From the NCBI GenBank assembly GCA_045603545.1, contig JAZUMG010000006.1:19407-83406 (forward strand): a stretch of 64,000 nucleotides of DNA, given 5' to 3'. This document shows, piece after piece, positions 59,110 to 64,000 of this stretch. The translations under genes and the position numbers were made by a program. The stretch is from CAAGNP01 sp045603545 (GTDB taxonomy: Bacteria > Bacteroidota > Bacteroidia > Bacteroidales > UBA932). The notes beneath the pieces are model-generated. The model ran no database searches, had not been told where the DNA came from, and worked only from the letters and a program-made list of their open reading frames with translations. Numbering within the stretch: the first letter of the stretch is position 1; every line of letters begins with the position of its first letter.

Positions 59110-61512
59110 ATGAAACTTAAAACATTAGCGATTACCATTGGGGCTATGCTCCTGGCTTTCAACCTTTCAGCGCAGAGTGCAGCTGAGCTGCAGATGGCCA
59201 AGAAGATGGCGAAAGCCCAGGGCTACAGCGATACAGAGATCAATGCCCTGATCAACCAGCAGATGGGACTAACCGGAGGAAAGGATGGTGTGAAAACTGT
59301 AGATCCCACCAAAAAAATCACCAGAACCCCTGCTGAGACTATGACCGAGGAGCAGTTTACCAAATATCAGGACTCTGTATGGGTAGATGCACCCAAGGAG
59401 ATGACATTGGTAGAAAAACTGGCCAAACTTGAGGAGTATGAGAAGAAAGAGGAGTCTGACAAGGTTTACGGACACGACATATTCGAATCACCTTACCTTA
59501 ACTTCATGCCAAGTTATAATATCCCTACACCTGCCAATTACAAGCTCGCTGCAGGGGATGAGATAGTTATCGATGTGTGGGGTGCAGTATATCAGACCTT
59601 TACCCAAGAGATATCTCCAGAAGGGAGCATAATTGTCCCTGAACTTGGCCCTGTATATCTCATCGGACAAACTATAGAGCAGGCCGAGAAGACACTGAAG
59701 GTGGCACTTGGCAAGATCTTCTCAGGTATCAACAGTGAGGAGCCTACCACTTTCTTCCGCATATCACTCGGACAGATCCGTTCATTTGCCATCAATGTGG
59801 TAGGTGATGTGAAGAAACCGGGAACATATACACTTCCATCCCTCTCTACAGTATCATCTGCACTATATCTTGCAGGTGGTCCGAGCAAGACCGGTTCTGT
59901 ACGTGATATCCGTATCTACCGTCAAAATAAACTTGTCGAGAAATTTGACCTCTATAAGTTTATGCTTGACGGCAACTTCAAGACCAACCTCAGACTTGAG
60001 GACAATGACCTCATCAAGGTGTCTCCTTATGTCAATCTCGTTAAGGTTGCTGGCAATGTGAAGCGCCCTATGACTTATGAGATGGTGGATGGTGAGACAG
60101 TATCGAAACTAATAGAATATGCCGGCGGATTCGCAGGTGATGCAAATCAGGAGAGGATCCACATCACACGCCAAAAAGGTGTCAGAAGCGAGAGCTTCGA
60201 TGTGATTAGAAAGGATTTTGCCTCTTTCCAGTTGATGGATGGTGACTCGATTACAGTATCGACCAACATAGTTGAGAACAAGAACAGGGTAGTGATAGAG
60301 GGTGCCGTATGGCATCAGGGCTCTTATGCAATCTCTGATACACTCAATACACTCCAGCAACTCATCGCAGCAGCTGGTGGTGTGAAGGATGATGTATATA
60401 AAGAGCGCGGTTATATCCAGAGATTCAATGAACGCCGCGACACTATTGCCCTTCACTTCAATGTGGACAATGTCCTCAATGGTACCGAAGAGGTGATGCT
60501 TATGCCTGATGACTCTATCCGCATCTTTGCACACAGAGAGTTTGAAAAGAGATCATTTGTATATACTTATGGTGAGGTCAACAAGCCCGATACATTTGTA
60601 TTCAGACCAGGTATGACACTTGGTGACATTATCCTCCTTTCTGATGGCTTTACACTTGGTGCTGCCAAATCAAATGTGGATGTGGCCCGCAGAAACAGTG
60701 AAAATGCCAAAGAGGCAGGCGATACCATCGCCACAGTGTTCAATTTCAACCTGGAGGATAATCCTCAGGATCTCAACTTTGAACTTTCACCATTTGATAT
60801 AGTCTTCGTAAGGGTACTCCCTAACTACAAGCAGCAACAGACTATTACAGTCGAGGGTCAAGTCAACTTCCCTGGCAGATATGTGGTGGAGAAGAGTGTT
60901 GTAAGAATCTCCGATGTCATAAAGAAAGCGGGTGGTGTCAATAAGGATGCATACGTCAGAGGTGCTACAGTGGAGAGAAAACTTACCGATGCAGAATACG
61001 ACCGAGCTGTAGCAGCCAGAGAGATGGCGCTCCGTCAGATAGATGCAGATCCGGCACTCATTCCTGAGATCAATCGTGAAGAGAGATACAAAGTAGGTAT
61101 CGACCTTCAGGCAGCATTGGACAATCCCGGCTCATTTGCCGATGTGGTACTTCAGGAGGATGATATTGTTTCGATCCCTAAGATGAACAATACTGTCAAG
61201 ATATCAGGTGGCGTCCTCTATACCAATGTGGTAACATACGATCCATCACTCAAACCAAAAGATTATATAGATATGGCCGGAGGCTACACCAAAGGTTCCA
61301 TCAGGAAAAATACCTACATAGTCTATATGAACGGTAAAGTGTCGAAGAAAGGTACATCAAAATACAAAGTAGAGCCTGGTTGTGAGATCATCGTACCGGT
61401 GAAGGATATGAGCCAACAGCGTGGTGTCTCAGCAGCTGAAATTATGTCCATCGCATCATCTACCGCTTCAGTAGCTGCGATGGTGGTAAGTATGATCAAT
61501 AGTTTAAAATAA
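59110..61512 (+). CDS. SLBB-domain polysaccharide export protein (Wza-like)
   Basis: 800 residues with a signal peptide (ITIGAMLLAFNLSAQ). The export domain (Poly_export) starts with NYKLAAGDEIVIDVWGAVYQ and ISPEGSIIVPELGPVYL. Repeated SLBB domains follow: FAINVVGDVKKPGTYTLPSL, VKVAGNVKRPMTYEM, FVYTYGEVNKPDTFVFRPG and ITVEGQVNFPGRYVV. A C-terminal helix (SIASSTASVAAMVVSMINSL) may be a membrane span. It forms the outer-membrane channel for surface polysaccharide. Followed 6 bp later by the Wzz-like gene. Confidence 0.93.
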   Translation: MKLKTLAITIGAMLLAFNLSAQSAAELQMAKKMAKAQGYSDTEINALINQQMGLTGGKDGVKTVDPTKKITRTPAETMTEEQFTKYQDSVWVDAPKEMTLVEKLAKLEEYEKKEESDKVYGHDIFESPYLNFMPSYNIPTPANYKLAAGDEIVIDVWGAVYQTFTQEISPEGSIIVPELGPVYLIGQTIEQAEKTLKVALGKIFSGINSEEPTTFFRISLGQIRSFAINVVGDVKKPGTYTLPSLSTVSSALYLAGGPSKTGSVRDIRIYRQNKLVEKFDLYKFMLDGNFKTNLRLEDNDLIKVSPYVNLVKVAGNVKRPMTYEMVDGETVSKLIEYAGGFAGDANQERIHITRQKGVRSESFDVIRKDFASFQLMDGDSITVSTNIVENKNRVVIEGAVWHQGSYAISDTLNTLQQLIAAAGGVKDDVYKERGYIQRFNERRDTIALHFNVDNVLNGTEEVMLMPDDSIRIFAHREFEKRSFVYTYGEVNKPDTFVFRPGMTLGDIILLSDGFTLGAAKSNVDVARRNSENAKEAGDTIATVFNFNLEDNPQDLNFELSPFDIVFVRVLPNYKQQQTITVEGQVNFPGRYVVEKSVVRISDVIKKAGGVNKDAYVRGATVERKLTDAEYDRAVAAREMALRQIDADPALIPEINREERYKVGIDLQAALDNPGSFADVVLQEDDIVSIPKMNNTVKISGGVLYTNVVTYDPSLKPKDYIDMAGGYTKGSIRKNTYIVYMNGKVSKKGTSKYKVEPGCEIIVPVKDMSQQRGVSAAEIMSIASSTASVAAMVVSMINSLK

Positions 61513-61518
61513 TTTGTG

Positions 61519-62667
61519 ATGAACGAACAAAATCAAAATATACCCCAATACGAAGAGGAGCAGGAAATCGATATCCTGGCGATAGTAAAGAGACTCTGGG
61601 ACAAAAGAAAACTTATCCTTATCGTTACAGGATGCTTTATGGTTCTTGGTCTTTTCATAGCCCTCTTCTCTTCTAAAGTCTATACTTCAAGTGTCACCTT
61701 TGTCCCACAGAGTGCTAAAAAAGGTGCATCAGGGGGACTTTCATCATTGGCAGCGATGGCCGGTATCAACCTTGGCGATATGGCCTCAGCTGAGTCCCTT
61801 TCCCCAAATATGTATCCCCAGATCCTTGAAAATATTGACTTCAAAAAAGATCTGATGTACTCCAAGATCAAATTTGAAGAGTGGGAAGAGCCGATTACCC
61901 TTATCGACTACTATACTAATCCTGAATATAACAAACCAAGCGTATTGGGTATCGTTAAGAAGTACACCATAGGTCTCCCATTTGTAATTCTTAATGCAAT
62001 TAGAGGCGAAGATACTACATCGGTAGCTGTTCCTTCAGAAGGGAACACACTGAAATATTATACAAAGGAGGAGTATGCTTGTGCAGGTGCTATTGGTAAG
62101 GCTATCACTATGACTCTTGAAGAGAAGAAAGGGTATATTACCATTACAACCAATATGGGTGAGCCCCTGGCTGCAGCGCAGCTTTGCCAGATCACATTTG
62201 ACCTTCTTGGTAAATATGTGACAGAGTTCAAGATAGACAAAGCTAAAACTCAGATGGAGTTTATACAGGAGCGTTACGAAGAGAAAAAGGCTGACTATGA
62301 AGCCAAACAGCTCGCCCTGGCTACTTTCCAGGATGCAAACCGTGTCATCTCATCTGCGAAAGCACGCACAGAGCTCGAACGCCTCACATCAGAATACGAA
62401 ATGGCCAACACCATCTACACAGAGATGGCCAAACAGCTCCTCCAGGCAGACATCCAGGTGAAAGAAGACACCCCTGTTCTTACGGCAGTCAAACCTGTAG
62501 TAGTGCCTTATAAGAAATCAAAACCTAACAGACCTCAAATCCTAATAATATGGACATTTCTTGGAGCCATTCTCGGATGTGGTATCGTAATCGGACTTGA
62601 CTGGCTCGTGGGGCAAGGGATAAATCTTCCTGTCAAGTGGGATGTACCAATGGAAGAAGAAAAATAA
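61519..62667 (+). CDS. Wzz/chain-length determinant family protein
   Basis: 382 residues from ATG at 61519. Wzz domain: IDILAIVKRLWDKRKLILIV with a first membrane segment (LIVTGCFMVLGLFIALFSSK), then SSVTFVPQSAKKGASGG. The central part is coiled coil (MEFIQERYEEKKADYEAKQL, ARTELERLTSEYEMANTIYT). A Pro-rich segment (VPYKKSKPNRP) precedes the second membrane span (ILIIWTFLGAILGCGIVIGL). No tyrosine-kinase domain is fused. It sets chain length together with the Wza-like partner. Confidence 0.93.
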   Translation: MNEQNQNIPQYEEEQEIDILAIVKRLWDKRKLILIVTGCFMVLGLFIALFSSKVYTSSVTFVPQSAKKGASGGLSSLAAMAGINLGDMASAESLSPNMYPQILENIDFKKDLMYSKIKFEEWEEPITLIDYYTNPEYNKPSVLGIVKKYTIGLPFVILNAIRGEDTTSVAVPSEGNTLKYYTKEEYACAGAIGKAITMTLEEKKGYITITTNMGEPLAAAQLCQITFDLLGKYVTEFKIDKAKTQMEFIQERYEEKKADYEAKQLALATFQDANRVISSAKARTELERLTSEYEMANTIYTEMAKQLLQADIQVKEDTPVLTAVKPVVVPYKKSKPNRPQILIIWTFLGAILGCGIVIGLDWLVGQGINLPVKWDVPMEEEK

Positions 62668-62707
62668 TTATTGTTTAATAATATACTAAGAAAGATTAGA
62701 AGGGATT

Positions 62708-63274
62708 ATGAGTAGAGAATTGGTGCCTATTACTACTGCTGACGTAGAGGCAAGGATGATTCAAATTCGTGGGCAATATGTGTTGCTTGATAGAGATGTA
62801 GCAGCTTTATATGGGGTAGAAACCAAAAGGGTTAATGAGGCTGTAAGAAATAATCCGGACAAATTTCCCGAAGGTTATTATTTTTCACTGCAACGCTCTG
62901 AGTCTCAAGAACTGGTCGAAAATTTCGACCGGTTCAAAACCTTGAAGCACTCTATATCAAATTATGCCTTTACAGAAAGAGGTCTATATATGTTGGCGAC
63001 TATTCTAAAATCTCCTAGAGCAACTCAAACATCATTGGCTATTATTGATACCTTCGTCTCTGTTCGCGAGATGGCACGTACCATGGAATCACTTCAGAGT
63101 GTAAAAGATGGAGGCCATGAGCAGCAGTCTATTCTTCAAAAAGTAGGAGAGATCTTGGGAAATATAATTGGCAATAACCTCTCTACCGAATCTACAGAAA
63201 CTGAGATTGAACTCAACTTTGCTGTAGTAAAAATTAGACATAAATTCACCCGAAAGGAAGAAGATAACAAATAA
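62708..63274 (+). CDS. ORF6N domain protein
   Basis: 188 residues. The ORF6N DNA-binding domain spans about 14-110: MIQIRGQYVLLDRDVAALYG, TKRVNEAVRNNPDKFPEGYY, then SNYAFTERGLYMLATILKSP. The C-terminal part is a short helical segment (SVREMARTMESLQSVKDGG) and a charged end. ORF6N proteins are common in phage and mobile DNA and in Bacteroidetes genomes. Its place directly after wzz and before DUF2589 genes is unusual for a capsule operon; it may mark the end of the conserved part of the locus. Confidence 0.87.
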   Translation: MSRELVPITTADVEARMIQIRGQYVLLDRDVAALYGVETKRVNEAVRNNPDKFPEGYYFSLQRSESQELVENFDRFKTLKHSISNYAFTERGLYMLATILKSPRATQTSLAIIDTFVSVREMARTMESLQSVKDGGHEQQSILQKVGEILGNIIGNNLSTESTETEIELNFAVVKIRHKFTRKEEDNK

Positions 63275-63342
63275 TACAATCATTAATATAATAGGTCTGT
63301 GGCAGACCAAGACATGTATAAAGGACGTTAAACACTTGCATC

Positions 63343-63864
63343 ATGGCATTCTGGAATAAAGATACCCAAAGTTCACAAACTTTATCCGACTTGATTCGCG
63401 GTCTGCAGCACTCAGTGAATGCTGCTATGGAGATGATCGAGACCAGAAATATCGAACTTCTTGCCAGGTATTTCACTGAAGATGGCGTTCCATTGAAGAA
63501 GCGCATTTGGGTAGATGATATGACAGTAGTTGATGTTCCTCTCATTTCTATCGTAAATCCCTCTACAGTCAACATCAAAGAGGTTGAAATGGACTTCCAT
63601 GTTAATGTCCTTGATGTAGATTTGAAGAAGAAAGTGGCTCAGGAGGGATTCAATACTGGTGAAAAAGAAGTTGCTTTTGACAATCGTCTTAAACGTTCCA
63701 AGCTTGAAGTAAGCTTTGACGGTAAGAATGACCATTCCAGCATGCACGTTAAAATCAAGTTTGAGGCAACCCCTATTCCGGAAGGACTGTCTCGTGTAGT
63801 CGATGAATATGATAAGACAATCTCTTCATTTGAAATAGCAGACACTACAAACGAAAAACAATAA
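63343..63864 (+). CDS. DUF2589 family protein
   Basis: 173 residues. LSDLIRGLQHSVNAAMEMIE, then YFTEDGVPLKKRIWVDDMTV, then VDVPLISIVNPSTVNIKEVE is the DUF2589 signature. The rest is beta-rich (MDFHVNVLDVDLKK, SMHVKIKFEATPIPEGLSRV). No signal peptide. Paired with a second gene of the same family 32 bp downstream. The family has no known function; proteins of this family are often encoded in pairs. Confidence 0.82.
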   Translation: MAFWNKDTQSSQTLSDLIRGLQHSVNAAMEMIETRNIELLARYFTEDGVPLKKRIWVDDMTVVDVPLISIVNPSTVNIKEVEMDFHVNVLDVDLKKKVAQEGFNTGEKEVAFDNRLKRSKLEVSFDGKNDHSSMHVKIKFEATPIPEGLSRVVDEYDKTISSFEIADTTNEKQ

Positions 63865-63896
63865 TCCTAATATAAACAATCTTAACATTTAGCACT

Positions 63897-64000
63897 ATGG
63901 CAGATAACAATAAGCAGGTTACTAATCCTGACCCAAACAGTGTTTCAAACAAATTTGTCGGTATTCCTATCGCAGAACTCGTAGCTGCTCCTTTGGTAGC
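63897..64000 (+). CDS. Second DUF2589-like protein, N-terminal part (cut by window edge)
   Basis: 34 residues are visible: MADNNKQVTNPDPNS, then a segment FVGIPIAELVAAPLVA. The phrase IPIAELVAAPLVA matches the hydrophobic start of DUF2589 paralogues (LSDLIAGPLVAACDAQ-like). The gene continues beyond the window. Identification rests on a short stretch and the neighbour. Confidence 0.6.
   Translation, partial: MADNNKQVTNPDPNSVSNKFVGIPIAELVAAPLV

Overview
This window is chromosomal DNA of an anaerobic member of Bacteroidetes, most likely order Bacteroidales. Evidence: repeated promoters of the Bacteroidetes type (TTTG about 19 nt before TAnnTTTG), few Shine-Dalgarno sites, lipoprotein and beta-barrel families typical of the phylum (DUF3575, PorT-like, TamL, SLBB/Wza-like exporter, UpxY-type NusG paralogue), and anaerobe markers (HydG, flavodiiron protein, desulfoferrodoxin, a 6-phosphofructokinase with the pyrophosphate-type residue pair). 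No rRNA or tRNA gene was seen.

Layout. 1-1.4 kb (minus): secreted hydrolase (cut by the edge), Arc-type regulator and SPFH membrane protein in one tight operon. 1.45-7.5 kb (plus): metX, fused aspartokinase-homoserine dehydrogenase, metY-type sulfhydrylase and asd, a compact route from aspartate to homocysteine with a strong terminator. 7.5-13.1 kb (minus): htpG and a large secreted amidase-like/FnIII/golvesin-type protein. 13.2-14.4 kb: D-cysteine desulfhydrase-like enzyme. 14.4-17.2 kb: an XRE/DUF2975 pair, then an Rpn-family nuclease with a duplicated, in-frame alternative C-terminal tail, enclosed by two copies of a 35-bp direct repeat. 17.2-38.4 kb (minus): a long run of closely packed, often overlapping genes read from ligA downward: ligA, fprA, yihY, hydG, rel, Ig-like lipoprotein, OMP, ispG, C69 dipeptidase, carA, carB, then sulP, tal, vanZ and DUF3575. 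38.5-42 kb (plus): phosphofructokinase, a 73-bp tandem array, a GH13 enzyme. 42-48.8 kb: LysO exporter and an amino-acid-binding lipoprotein (minus), then nitroreductase, tamL, HAD phosphatase, MBL hydrolase (plus). 49-53.5 kb: AtoE-type transporter, M28 peptidase, an unknown protein, desulfoferrodoxin. 53.6-55.9 kb: a REP-associated (Y1/HUH) transposase gene flanked on both sides by 73-bp repeats. 56-57.2 kb: proline dehydrogenase. 57.3-64 kb (plus): start of a surface-polysaccharide locus (upxY, a coiled-coil lipoprotein, Wza-like exporter, Wzz-like protein) that runs into ORF6N and two DUF2589 genes, the last cut by the edge.

Most notable. (1) A family of about 23 copies of a 73-bp unit in five arrays, built on a hairpin core, keeps the same period at every site, abuts a RAYT-type transposase, and shares a conserved ~80-bp head between two loci 15 kb apart. 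This looks like an undescribed REP/BIME-like system with its transposase. (2) The Rpn nuclease carries a spare tail cassette behind a single TAG codon with an identical 119-bp repeat, so recombination or readthrough would swap or add a tail. (3) LigA contains a 45-bp in-frame minisatellite. (4) CarA lacks the canonical His and Glu of the glutaminase triad.
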